Shown piece by piece: positions 24,393-35,850 of a stretch of 64,000 bases of DNA. The position numbers were made by a program, and so were the translations under genes. The stretch comes from Lithospermum erythrorhizon (taxonomy: Eukaryota > Streptophyta > Magnoliopsida > Boraginales > Boraginaceae), in the NCBI GenBank assembly GCA_019722365.1, contig JADFUC010000776.1:806001-870000 (forward strand), in the 5' to 3' direction. Within the stretch, counting starts at the first letter, position 1. Each line of letters begins with the position of its first letter. The notes under the pieces were generated by a model. It made no database searches, was not told the origin of the DNA, and worked only from the letters and a program-made list of their open reading frames with translations.

Positions 24393-26147
24393 TCATAATC
24401 TCAATCTCATCATCTTTATATCTTTAATTAATCGATTCAAATTATGGTACGACGACCCACCATCACTAACGCTATCTTGTGCTAATTTCGCCATTCGATT
24501 CAACCTTTCTTTAAACTCATATCTCCTTGTAACCATAACCTCTCTAATCATCCTCTCAACAATCTTTCTATCACAAGTATCTTTCATGTCCAAACCAAGC
24601 TTCCAAACCTCTTCAACATACCTACTATTCACTTGTTGGTCAACAACATATGGCCAACAAATCATAGGCACACCAGCAACCAAGCTTTCCAAAGTTGAAT
24701 TCCACCCACTATGAGTGAAAAAACCTCCAATAGCCTCATGGCTCAAAACCAATTCTTGGGGAGCCCAACTCACCACCAACCCTCTCTCCCTAGTTGCTTC
24801 AAACAAGTCCAAGGGAACCTTATTGAGCTCATCTTCAGGCTCAATAATAGAACCAAGCCTTTGGACCCATAAAAACCTTGACCCACTATTTACTAGCCCA
24901 TACCATATCTCAATAAGCTGTTTTTTAGTCATGAGTGCAAGACTTCCAATACTAACATATACAACAGAATTTGGAGGTTGCATATCAAGCCATGCCATGC
25001 AACTTTTATCTTCTTCAAAAATGTTGCTACTTGTTGGTGGTTTTGATGAACTTAATTTGCTTTTCAGGTGAGAATGGAGAGGCCCAATAGCATATACATT
25101 TAGAGAGATGGTTTGGAGTTGAGAAATGATGGGGTTTTCAAGATCATCAAATGTGTTGAGTATTAGACCTTGACTTAATGGAAGATGCTCATCTTCTTTG
25201 AGAACTAGTTTGATTACTGGGATGTTTATGTCCTTTGTCCGGCAGAAGCTTGGAAGATCTCGGCGCCGGAGAATTCCTTCCATTCCCGGAACGTTTTTGA
25301 TAGGTTCATCCAATGAATCTCCTTTAATTGATGATGACAAGAAAATAAATTACTCATTATATAAGATCGACGTAATTTTAAAAGTGATATATTAAGAATC
25401 AATGTGTCTATACTAAAAGCAATATACTTTTAACATGATGGTAACAACGTAACAAAACACACGGGTTGCAAGAATTACTATAGTAACAGAAATATCTTTA
25501 AGAATAATTTTAATAGTCATGATTACTCTTTTGGCATGGTTTAATAACTAATGATGCAGTAACACAATAAAAATAGACCCTAGAAATTATCATTTAAAAA
25601 CTTCAAATAAGAAAGATTACTTACCACTAAAAGGAAGCTCTCCGGTTTCAATTAGTTTAGGAACACATAAATAAGTCCACAACCCACAAGGGCTAATCGT
25701 GTCGAAAAAAAGCAGTGGAACTTTAATCTCTCTAGCAATATCAACAGCAAAGCAAAAAATCCCATCGGCAACTATGCAACTCAAAGGCTTGTTTGAATTT
25801 TTACCAAGTGAATCAGAAGTCACCATCTCCATAAGAAGTGGCTTTGTCACTTCTTCCATGGAATTTATCAGGTTAGAAATTTGATCCAGCGTTCGTGAAT
25901 TATTGTCTGAAAGACCATCTGGGATTGTCCCAAAATTGAAGTTGGGATAACGTTTGAAGTAGGATTCAACATTGGAATATCTAAGCAAACGTTGATGGAT
26001 ATGTTCTGTATTGAGGAAGGTGACGTGTAGGTCATGGAGGCACAATAGTTCGGCTAGTTTAAGCATGCAATTTACAGGACCTTGAAGAGGTAAGGGGAAT
26101 ATGAGTACATGAGGAGGATGAGTAGTTAAAGGTGTTTCTTCTTCCAT
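24393..26147 (-). CDS. UDP-glycosyltransferase, UGT709 (7-deoxyloganetic acid GT)-like
   Basis: Family 1 UDP-glucose-dependent small-molecule glycosyltransferase, presumably cytosolic. Exon 1 is 26147-25625 and exon 2 is 25321-24393; the phase-1 intron (GT..AG) restores ...LPFSG|DSLDEPIKNVPGM, giving 483 residues, a normal length. The PSPG sugar-donor box spans about residues 360-403 (WAPQELVLSHEAIGGFFTHS through GWNSTLES, then WPYVVDQQ). HSGWNS instead of HCGWNS, plus RRRDLPSFCR and LILNTFDDLE, point to the UGT709 branch that includes iridoid 7-deoxyloganetic acid glucosyltransferases; the substrate cannot be read from sequence. Odd point: the usual QGHxN near the N-terminus reads QGPVN (residues 22-26), so the position of the catalytic His is Pro24, while the candidate partner Asp (IVADG, D128) is kept. 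The reading frame is otherwise intact. Confidence 0.93.
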
Positions 26148-26190
26148 TAGGAATAAGTGATGAGGAAATCTTACTAAAGTACATGAGGAA

Positions 26191-26197
26191 TATATAG
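26191..26197 (-). promoter_or_regulatory. Candidate TATA box of the UGT gene
   Basis: On the minus strand this reads CTATATA, about 45 bp upstream of the ATG at 26147. If used, the 5' UTR would be very short (about 15-20 nt), so it is only a candidate. Confidence 0.4.
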
Positions 26198-29100
26198 TTC
26201 CACCAAAAGCATTTATGGTTTTTCAAGATAAGTTCTAACGTATATGTCAATTTAAATTGCATTAAATTTGTTAGAAACTATAGGATGTCTTATGTCTACA
26301 CGACCTACTCTCTAGATAAAGTCAATATTATAATTACTATTGGTGCAAAATTTCAACGTATGTATCAAGAAGGTTAATTATTATTAGTACAATTTTGAAA
26401 TTATGAAGAGATCTTGCATTGGACTATAATAATCAAATCTCAAATTATTAGATGTATATATGGTATTGGACCATTTTTCTTAATGTAATCGTGATACCAA
26501 GGTTAACTATTCGATTTTATATATGTTGTGCACAATAAATCAAGTTGAAGTCCACATTAACAATCAATAAATCACTTTGTGGGTGATCTAATGCAATTCA
26601 AACTTGGGCACTCCGTTAATATAATTGATGATTTTTTACACAAAGTTAGCAGAAGCACTCAATGATTTTGTAGACGGTCCATTAATATATCAATACTAGT
26701 CATTTTCATCTGTGTAACATTATTTTGTCACGGGCCAATATCTAATGGAACAGTGATTTTATAGGCTGTTTTGATGTTGAGAGGTAGGCAGACTTGACTT
26801 GGCCGATTATATTCTTTGTTTGGCGTTCTTCTTAAATGTTAAAAAATCAGATTCGCTTTCAGTTAAATTCACAATCTTTTGCTTCAACTAAGGAAGAAAA
26901 AGGGGTGGAGTTTGATGCTTTTTATGACTTTATACGATTTGATTTGAGATATCTTTAATTTTGAAGAAATGTTAGCCAAGAAATGAAAAAGAGACCTTAT
27001 CTTTGTGGAGTATGAAGGTGCAAATACCAACCATATCCAGTGGATTCTTCAACAAACAAGCTTCAAAATTGTCAAAAAAAAAAGGGAGAAGGGATGTTTA
27101 CAACGAAAAAAAAAATGTATTTTATAATGAAGCTGGTACAGTTTTGGTGCTTATCTCATTATCGCAAGGCTTTGTCTTTGTTTTAAATTATTTATCACAT
27201 TTAACTGTATTAGTCCCTATAGAGTTTTGCTTATAAAGTAATTATTTTTGCACTTATCTCTAAACTAAAATTATGGAGGCTTGTTTTACATAATTAAAAT
27301 AGAGGCACTTTTCTTTCTTATTACTATCACTTGCCCAAGCTAAGCTATAGTCGCGAGCTATAATTAAATGCTTTTATCTTTTTGGCTGTCTGTATCTTAC
27401 CTACACCCACACAGCACTTACCGCGAGTTCTTGCGAGCTATAGTCATTTGATCCTGTGGCAACTACGCTGCATGATCATGGCTATAGTCCCACTGGCCCC
27501 ATGGTCGTTTTTTTAACGGCCAGCATCTTGCGCCAAACATCACGCTGCGGGTGAGGGGTGGGGTAGGTAATCAAAAGATAAAAATAATAGTTCGAGGCTA
27601 TGGTTTAAGAGGAGGGGCCGGGGGTAGTAGGGTGGGGTGTGTTAAGAAGAGAAAAGTGTGGTGTTATTTTAATTATGTAAGAGTAATCTATAAACATCAC
27701 TTTTGGTTTAGTGTTAGGTCCAAAATAGTCATTTTATAAAACCACGGGGGCTCATTTCTTTGGTAAAAAATGGAAATAGGGGACCAGGAATGCGAAAAGA
27801 TAAAAACTAGGGATCGGCGCGAAAAGATCTAAAATATAGGAATGCAGCCCAGAAAGTCACATGGTATGAAAGGATAAAAAGCTTGGATCTAAGCGCTTTA
27901 TAATATCCTCTAACATTATAAAATTCCAAAAAATTGTTTATTAATATCAAACATGTCCCAATATATTTAAAGAATTTCATAAAAGGCGTCAAATAGTAAA
28001 CAATCTTTTATAAATAGTACATTTACCGAATAAATAAATAAAACGGTCTAACCAAAATTCTTACTTCCGTCTACTTAAATCTTCAAAAGAACATGTAGTT
28101 TAATACCTACGTTTATAGGAAGTTCATAATAATAATGTTTAATGTAATTATCATTGCGTATATAAAAGTGTGAATAAGAGTTGTATTTAACAAACTTTTT
28201 ATATTATTAATTACCCAAATTAATAAATTCTGCCAAAAATCTAAAGTTAGAGGTTTTTGAGGGAATTAACTTCTACTCTCTAAGCCACTTTATTTAGCGT
28301 TTCATGATGTAAATTTTGGCTATCAATTATTCTTAAAACATATGTTCAAAAATTATAAGTAAATAATATCATGAAACTATTTTCAAAGAAAAAGAAATCT
28401 AGCTGAAAAGTATAGCATATTTATTAAAGTAATAAGTAATTGGTAATTAATGATCAAAAGTTTCAAGTTTAAAACGATATACAAAAGCAGACTAATAAAT
28501 TAATGGTCGAAGTTTCTTAATTTCACCTCGATATAGGAAAACAAATTACTTATTATTTTAATAAATATAAAAGTTATATTATTAGATTTGTCTTTGAAAA
28601 TAGTTCTATTAATATTATTTTCTTATAATTTTTAAACTATATCGTTAAGAATAATTGATGATTTAAAATAGTGATATACAAAGCGTCGAATAAAAAATGG
28701 AATTAGCGTTAAGTATTAAACGTACTTTATACTTGCACATAAATATTATCAATTGAAAGGGATTAATCGGTCACATCATCTGGGTTTGGGATGAATATTG
28801 AATCGTTTGGCGTATATAACATAATTGTCGTGCATCCAGCTTTAAATTAGAATTTGTTTGTTCTCTGGGTGTATGTTTAATGATTGAAATTGTCGTTGAA
28901 TAACAATAAAATTATTTTGCTCAATTTTACATAGCTTTCGTGAGTTAAATTCTGCAAAGAATATGCCTTATATGTTATATAAGGTATATTAGTAATTTAT
29001 TACTCCCTTCATCCAGTACTGAGTTTAAAAGTATTCAATATCGTTTAATCTTTAATGTTTGATGTTAGTTAAATAATATATTTTATGTAGAACTATTATT

Positions 29101-29369
29101 GACTGCTATTATTATAATAGGTGTTAGTTAAATAATTATTCATTGTTTATAACTATTTTTTATATAATAATAATAATAATTATTATTTATTATTATGTAG
29201 AACTATTATCATTATCAAATTATTAGTTAAATAACCACTCATTCAGTATAATTATTGATATTGTATTATTATTATTTAATTTCATGCGAATGTAGAATTT
29301 ATATAGTCACTAAAAATTAAAATTATACTTTAAATCATACTTATTATATATAAAAAAATTCAAAGATTA
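26198..29369. other. Intergenic DNA upstream of the UGT gene
   Basis: No gene seen. A less AT-rich patch at 27340-27660 contains repeated GCTATAGTC/GCGAGCTATA words and a G-rich run (GAGGGGTGGGGTAGG). Around 29080-29200 are AT-rich near-repeats (TTAGTTAAATAAT..., TATGTAGAACTATTAT...) and ATA/TTA microsatellite tracts. Confidence 0.4.
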
Positions 29370-29624
29370 TACTCCCACTCATCCATAATATAAGTCGCTT
29401 ATGCTGTTTTCAATTTATTCAAATTATAAGTCACTTAACCTATTTTTATACCATGTTTTGTCTAATATACTTATATACTATAAATAGCAGCTTTCATCTT
29501 CCATAAATAGTAAGATAATAAAGTTTCAAATTTTGAGAATATTAAATGAAGCCTAAATTGTCAAATGTTTAATATAAAACTAAAACAACAACATCAGTGA
29601 CTTATATTAAAATAGGAGGGAATC
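29370..29624. mobile_element. Stowaway-like MITE, ~255 bp
   Basis: The left end TACTCCCACTCATCCATAAT then ATAAGTCGCTTATG pairs with a right end whose reverse complement reads ATTCCCTCCTATTTTAATAT then AAGTCACTGATG. The last few bases of the right terminus are uncertain. No coding sequence inside. Confidence 0.75.
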
Positions 29625-30235
29625 TTATATTGATGATTAATTCATTGATATATTTGAGTAAATAGTCACATTCAGATTGATAAATTAATATTTCTATCTC
29701 ATGATGGGCAATCTTAGTTTGGTATAATATCCCATCATGCATTATATTTTATTGTAATTTTTTTATATTATATTTAAAAATTATTTGTGATCGGTAATAT
29801 TGAAAAATAAAAATATTAATTAGAAAAAAAAAATCAAAGTAGTGTAAGTTTTTTTCTGATTTTAAGGGTAATTTATAATTCTCACATAAAATATATCGAA
29901 TATTTGAAAAATTAAATTCGTAGGTAAAATTTCTGGCATTACTTTTATTAACGGTATAATTAGGAGATCCAAATCCCAAATTTCTATTGAGCTAACCATC
30001 GTCAAACTAATTTATGTAGGCAGCTTTCTATTTACCGGGGCTGGATGTAAAATATGGACTCAAATGATGAAAATCATTTAAAGGTGGAATTTAGGTATTT
30101 AAGTGGACAAAAATAGAGAATCCAAAGGGGATACGATGAGGATCACATAGTTCTGTTCCATACTTCCATGCATATTTCCTGCTATTCATATAATGGGTTT
30201 ATTGTAAGAATCGTTGTTGTAAATTTATGTATTAC
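29625..30235. other. AT-rich intergenic DNA
   Basis: No feature recognised. Confidence 0.4.
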
Positions 30236-30345
30236 AATTACTAGAAAACATCTATATATTAGCGAATACTAAGCAATAAATACAGTAAGAAATATATAAA
30301 TATAAGCCAAATATCTACGTTATAAATTTCTTTATTCGATCGACG
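30236..30345. repeat. Direct repeat pair, left copy
   Basis: AATTACTAGAAAACATCTAT... through AGTAAGAAATATAT, AAATATAAG and a TTCGATCGACGA-like end matches 31439-31553 in the same orientation, with small indels. The spacing is about 1.2 kb. The pair could be two LTR ends of a small degraded retroelement, or two copies of a dispersed repeat. Confidence 0.5.
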
Positions 30346-31438
30346 ACAGCGTATTGATATTTAATGCTCTCGATGATATTCTCAGCATAACTCATAAAAT
30401 CACTGCCACTTTCGAGTTGGAGCGTCGAAAATAACATCAGATACCTGACTTCAAAACCAATAACTGAAACAAATCGCCCAATCAACTCTGGATCTTCTTT
30501 GAAAATTGTCGCGATTTTGAAACGTCTTTTGACGCCTAATATCTTGATGACTCTCCAAAAGAAGGTTAAATATAGCAGCTTTCAAATAAAAGAACAGAAT
30601 AATGGGGCAGGAAGAGAGAAGTACTGATATGAAAAAAGAAAAAGAATAAATAATTATGTCACTAAAAAAAATTGAATTCCGTAGCCAGCAAGCCAAAGCG
30701 GATCTGAGTTAGGCATGTAATATATTCTACAAGTTTAAGGCATTAAAAAAATTATAGCCCGGGAAAAAATTGAATATGTCTATCTGGCTTCTAGAGTCTA
30801 GATGATCATGGCATAAACCAAATATAATAGATTGCACAAATCAACCGTATAAAACAAAGTCCAACTAGTTGGATAAATAAATTAGTCGATGAATCATATA
30901 AGAAAAGCAAATTAGGGATCACAAAGAAAAAAAATAAGAGTATGAAATATAATTTGTAATCAAATCAGAGAAGAATATGACAATTGATAATGATTCGAGA
31001 GACTAAAGGGATGCAAGGAGACCAAATTTAGGACATAATAAAAAAACCGAAGAAATAATAATTGTCACAGCGTGAAATAAAATAATATGAAAAAAAAGTG
31101 AGTTCTTGGCGGGATGGCTATTCATGCAAATCCCCCTCAAGAACACCGCTCCAAAATCCTTGTGAACTTGCCATGCACATTTATCGATCAACTCAATCTT
31201 AGTTCTTGATTTTATTTGTCAAGAACGATCCGAGACAACATACATATGATTGTCCATAACACTAAAACTAATTAAATAAAGGGAAAAGAAACCGCATCTC
31301 TCAAGGAGGAAAGAACATTAAAAAATATTTGATATCCTGTAACATTCTGGCGATTATAGAGTAACCCTTAACCTAATTTTATTTTTCTCTAAAGATCTTC
31401 AGTACAATCTGTGATAAAATAAAAGAATTTATTGATAA
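30346..31438. other. Unassigned 1.1-kb segment between direct repeats
   Basis: Not obviously coding. It is less AT-rich than its flanks, and short minus-strand frames exist (e.g. DKCAWQVHKDFGAVFLRGIC near 31125-31185) that match nothing I recognise. Confidence 0.3.
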
Positions 31439-31553
31439 GAATTACTAGAGAACGTCTATATATAAGTATATACTAAACATAAACCTAGTAAGAAATATAT
31501 TAAATATGGAAACTAAATATTTTATCCTCCAAATTACTTATTGTTCAATCCAA
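31439..31553. repeat. Direct repeat pair, right copy
   Basis: AATTACTAGAGAACGTCTAT... with AGTAAGAAATATAT and TTCAATCCAACGA; the counterpart of 30236-30345. Confidence 0.5.
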
Positions 31554-32835
31554 CGATTTCTTATGCTTTAAGTATTTCATATCATGTATATTAAGTATAA
31601 TATGCCTAATTATTCAAACAATATTACTTTAAAACAAAGCAACCACATTACCATGATGTTAATAAACCTGAACGATTTTTTAGGAACTAATGTATTATAA
31701 TCTTATATAGTATGTGTGGTAGTATGATTCTAAGATGAAAAAAAAATTTATTGGTACAACAAATTTATAACTTCATGCACTATTATTGCATTATCGTAAT
31801 TAAGTTAAGTATCAACTTTTGCCTAACTTTAAAAACTATTTGTATAATTATTTTGTATGATTCTTTATACATTAATACTATGATGATTACTAAGTTCCAT
31901 CTTTTTTCTTGGATATAGTTTCGTGTACTTGACCTTAACTATACGAGGATTTTAGTTTTATAAAAACACCTAACATTGCTCTTCTTGATATTGTATACTT
32001 ATTAATGCTATAATATAAATGAGAACTTTTAATAATAAATTTGGTTACAATAAAATCATAAAGGACTATAAAACATTTCATAGAACTTTGGTTGGGCTTT
32101 TCAATGCATGGTTGGATAGTGTGGCCGAAATGTGGAGGGCAAATGCACAAAGAAAAGAGGCCTTAATCTTGTCTAGCTGAAGTTGGCTGAACCCGAACCT
32201 GGGTTCTTATGCTTCCATCATTCCATGGGTCCATTTCTGTTTGTAAATCTTGAATTTAAATTGTGATTTATCATATAGTGAGGTAAACCCAGGTAAATTG
32301 TATGTAAAACCATGATATAATAGCGGATCTTGTTAAAGCATAAATATGAAGCTTAATCTGTATTTCAGTTCCATACCCAATATAAAAGTTCACTACACAC
32401 CCAATTTGACAAACTAAACAGCCTTCCAACATAAAACATATTGGAAAGGGGATGGCCTAATATGTAAATTTACAAAATGACATGAATGATTACTACAAAT
32501 GTTTCTCACCAGAGACCGAACACTTCAGTTTAGGTAGCTCCAGGGGCTCTTGCTATAGCAGTCGAAATAATATTTCTAATAAAATGAGTTACGTTATCGG
32601 AGTAATGGAGATACTCTAAGCATTTCATTAGTTATTTATGAGCGTTCCAACAAAAATACTTATTAATATATATGTTAGAGATCAGTAGGGGACTATGTAC
32701 AAAATTAACCTCAAATTTGTCCATGATGATTACTTCTCAAATAGACTTATTGAATGTTATCTTTGTAACGGCTTGAGTCAAATTATCATGATAAATGCCT
32801 CGTTAATCACTTATCACGCTCTTAACCGAGATTGA
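31554..32835. other. Intergenic DNA downstream of the DUF620 gene
   Basis: No coding feature recognised. The right part should include the 3' UTR of the minus-strand DUF620 gene. Confidence 0.4.
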
Positions 32836-34500
32836 TTAGAATTCATCATCCTCATGGACAGGTTGCAGAACATCCTCGTCAATAGCAGCAACTTTGGAAA
32901 CCTTCTTTACAGTCTTTACCTTGGAAGGATTATTAGGCCAAACCTTAGACAACACAACACCGCCACATTTTTCTTCCTTTTTCTTTACATGTCCAGGAGC
33001 CAAGAAACAATCCATGGAAAGGCCTGCAATGTTGAAATCAACTTCCTCAATCGTCCACACCTCTTCCATTCTTGTACTAGAATGGCCTTCCCCGTTCTCT
33101 CCATAGCGAGACAACGAAACAAAGGTTCTACCACCATGGGCAATATTTACACCATCAATTGTCCTATAGTCTTCTACTTGTGTCTCCATTGTTGTTTCCC
33201 AGAAGACATCATCATTTTTAGAAGATGAAATTCGAAGAAGCTGGGTATCTTCTAATTGGACAAGGAGGCCTGTTCTTTGGCTGAAGTAGCCAAAGATTGT
33301 GTGCTTGACCATTTCCATGTCAATGCTGCTTCTAGCTTTTAAAACAGAGGAATCTGCTACAAGTTTCAATACAAAACAGTCCTCATTGTTGATTGTTTTC
33401 TCCCCATTGCAGATCGAATTAGCAAATAAGTTGGCTGTTGATCTTGGATGAAGACCCTGAATGTAGACATCATTATTAAACGTTAATAAATCATCGATCT
33501 CATGAATTGTTTGAATCTGACGGACTTGGGAAAATCGAATGAATATAGGCAAAATGGTACCTGGAGACAACGACGCAAAGGCCTGGAAGAGCCACTAGGA
33601 GCCTGGGAATGATTCCAAGGTGTTTGTCTCCAAGAAACCTTTCCATCACAACCAGCACTGATCTTACAATCTGAAACAACAAGTTCCAGGCTCCACAAAT
33701 CAGGCCTTTTCTGCCACAGAACAAATCCACCCATTTCTCCATGACTACTATGTTTTCCCCTCATCTTCATCACTTTACCATCAGCTGAAACCACTTCTGT
33801 CTTCGCCATCTTTACCTTCCCCATAGCATACATGCTTTCAATAGCATTCAAAGCATTATCACCTCCTGCTGCTGCAATGTATTGTTGCACTATGTATTTC
33901 GCCATCGATGCCTCCTGCAAACACAAAAAAATAAAAAAATCCACTAATAAAAAAGTTATATTATAAGCAAACCAAGTCATATCCCACTCGGATCGACTAT
34001 ATGAAAATGACTATGTGTCGTATTCATAATAGTGCTTCAACAAAGCTTTCTGTTGGTTGTCGAGCCTAACATAACCCTCTTCCTTTTTCGGACTTGTGCC
34101 CGATAATGTCACACAAAGTAACACAAGCGGAGGTTAAGATAGTTATATTATAATGTGATGTTTATTTTTTAACTCAAGGTAATCTAGAAATAATCAGGGA
34201 AATGGAATATGATAATGGACAACTTACAATGTCATGGCCTTTGAGATTCAAATTGAACAATGGACCATTGTCATGATTGATTGGAAGGGGGATTACAGGG
34301 GCTCCAAGAAGAGTAAGCAAGAGTTGAATTTCACTGTTTTTGTCACCAAAATGAGGACCAATTGATCTATGTAGGTAACATTTCATCCATGTCCTCCATG
34401 ACTTATGCTTGGTTGTAGACAACATTTCTTCAGGGATAGGCACTTCCAAGACTGTATCAAGACAATCTTCCCTATCCAAATTGGTAAACATAGTCCTCAT
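32836..34500 (-). CDS. DUF620 family plant protein
   Basis: Plant-specific DUF620 protein (Pfam PF04788); molecular role unknown. Three exons: 34500-34228 (91 codons), 33914-33561 (118 codons) and 33456-32836 (206 codons plus TAA), each starting and ending on codon boundaries, with GT..AG introns; total 415 residues. Recognisable family blocks: SWRTWMKCYLHRSIGPHFGD (residues 34-53), GAPVIPLPI (66-74), EASMAKYIVQQYIAAAGG (92-109), MGGFVLWQKRPDLWSLELVV, KVSWRQTPW, then GLHPRSTANLF, CFVLKL, FGYFSQRTGLLVQLEDTQLL, VFWETTMETQVEDYRTIDGV, AHGGRT and VEEVDFNIAGLSMDCFLAP-like text. There is no signal peptide or clear membrane segment. The length is normal for the family and no break is seen. The acidic tail HEDDEF ends the protein. 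Confidence 0.93.
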
Positions 34501-34672
34501 GTTTGTAACTTTGTTATGATCAAGTTTGTATGAATTGGATCATATGATGATGATTCAAGAAAACAGAGGAAAAAATTGCTTAGAAGTTGAAAAGGTGAGT
34601 TGATATTATTGAGTATTCGGATTTTGGTATGAAAAAGAGGAGGAAACTTAGGATTATTATGAGTTGGACAGT

Positions 34673-34832
34673 GGACTGCATGAAGCCATGTTTAGTAAAG
34701 TATCGTATAAATTGAGTATTTTATTCGTAATGATTATGGATTGCATGAAGCCATGTTTGGTAAAAAATTATATAAATTGAGTATATTATATTCATACATG
34801 TTTAGTGAAAAATTGTATGAATTGAGTATTAT
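34673..34832. repeat. Three imperfect tandem repeats, ~60-66 bp, upstream of DUF620
   Basis: Units start at about 34673, 34739 and 34798; the third is partial. The shared core is TGCATGAAGCCATGTTT(A/G)GTAAA...TATAAATTGAGTAT. They lie about 170-330 bp upstream of the DUF620 start codon, so probably in its promoter or leader region. Each core includes a TATAAATT-like word. Confidence 0.75.
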
Positions 34833-35414
34833 ATGTATTTGTGTGAGAATTGCTCACTGCTACTTCTCTCAATTGAGTGATGCGCAAAATAAATTAACCA
34901 AGCTTATCTATTTTCAGTGGAAATGTAGGTAGTAATATTCATCATGATATTAGGAATAAATTTATATCAACCAACTCCTTATTCATACTTTACATTTAAT
35001 CGGTTGTTACGTTTCTAAAATCTTCCAATTAACTCTTGCATTTTATTTATTGTCTTGCTATCCAATCACCTCATTTATCATTTTAAATAAAGTTTATAGG
35101 CATATCTCTCTCCTTGCAATATATTATTCACTTCGTTTTTCTAAAAGATATGAGTTACATTTTATGTAAATATATATTAAATGTTTTTACGACTCATATT
35201 TTATATAATATCGCTAATAAAATAGAATAGGTTGTGTTTGTTCGTTTTTCCATATTTGATAATTGCTAAATTCACTATTACTAAAATCAGTAAAAAATAT
35301 TTATTTTTAATTAATGATTCCACAATGCTTGAGTGATAAACATGAGTTAAGAGGAATTAACCACTATTAAATAATAATATATTTTATGTAGGCTGATATT
35401 GTTGTGTATCATAA
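34833..35414. other. Intergenic DNA
   Basis: AT-rich; no feature recognised. Confidence 0.4.
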
Positions 35415-35668
35415 TACTCCTCGTTCACTTTTAGTTATCTTTCTAGGCCCTGTTTTTTGTTTCAAATTCTTGCTTTTCTAGTATAGAAAATTTAGCAATT
35501 ATGTTTTAATGTCTTTGTATTTTTCTTTATTAAATGATCAATGCGTAGGCTGAGTATAGTTTGATTAATTGTGCAATTTCTACATTTTCAATTTTGTTTT
35601 TTGACTACTTTTTATTTTTCTTAACCTATGTGCAAATGACTATAAAGATAAAGGGAGCGGAGGGAGTA
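35415..35668. mobile_element. Stowaway-like MITE, family A copy 2
   Basis: The left end TACTCCTCGTTCACTTTTAG and the right end, whose reverse complement is TACTCCCTCCGCTCCCTTTA, are bounded by TA. The interior shares CTTTCTAGG...TTTGTTTCAAATT, TAGAAAATT, TCTACATTTTCAAT and TTTTTGACTACTTTTT with 46083-46330, and related text with 17854-18113. Confidence 0.8.
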
Positions 35669-35720
35669 GGTGTTAGTTAAATAATCCTTCTTTTTGTGGA
35701 GAATTAATATTATTATAGAA

Positions 35721-35781
35721 TTATTGTTATTATTATTATTATTATTACATGTAACCTCTTCATCTTTGGGTAGAATTAATA

Positions 35782-35817
<36 letters not shown>

Positions 35818-35850
35818 AATAATATTATTAATATTACTATTATTATTAAT
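35721..35850. repeat. (TTA/ATT)n microsatellite tracts
   Basis: Two trinucleotide runs (about 35721-35746 and 35782-35850) separated by a short unique piece. Both flanks of the spacer contain GAATTAATATTAT, suggesting local duplication. Confidence 0.85.

Noticed and set aside
24388..25395. Plus-strand frames opposite the UGT exon 2
   Set aside because: Antisense shadows of the UGT gene, with no family features.
32854..33228. Plus-strand frame opposite DUF620 exon 3
   Set aside because: Antisense shadow of a conserved coding exon.
33500..33742. Alternative minus-strand frame across DUF620 exon 2
   Set aside because: Out of frame with the conserved DUF620 reading, and it runs through the splice donor.
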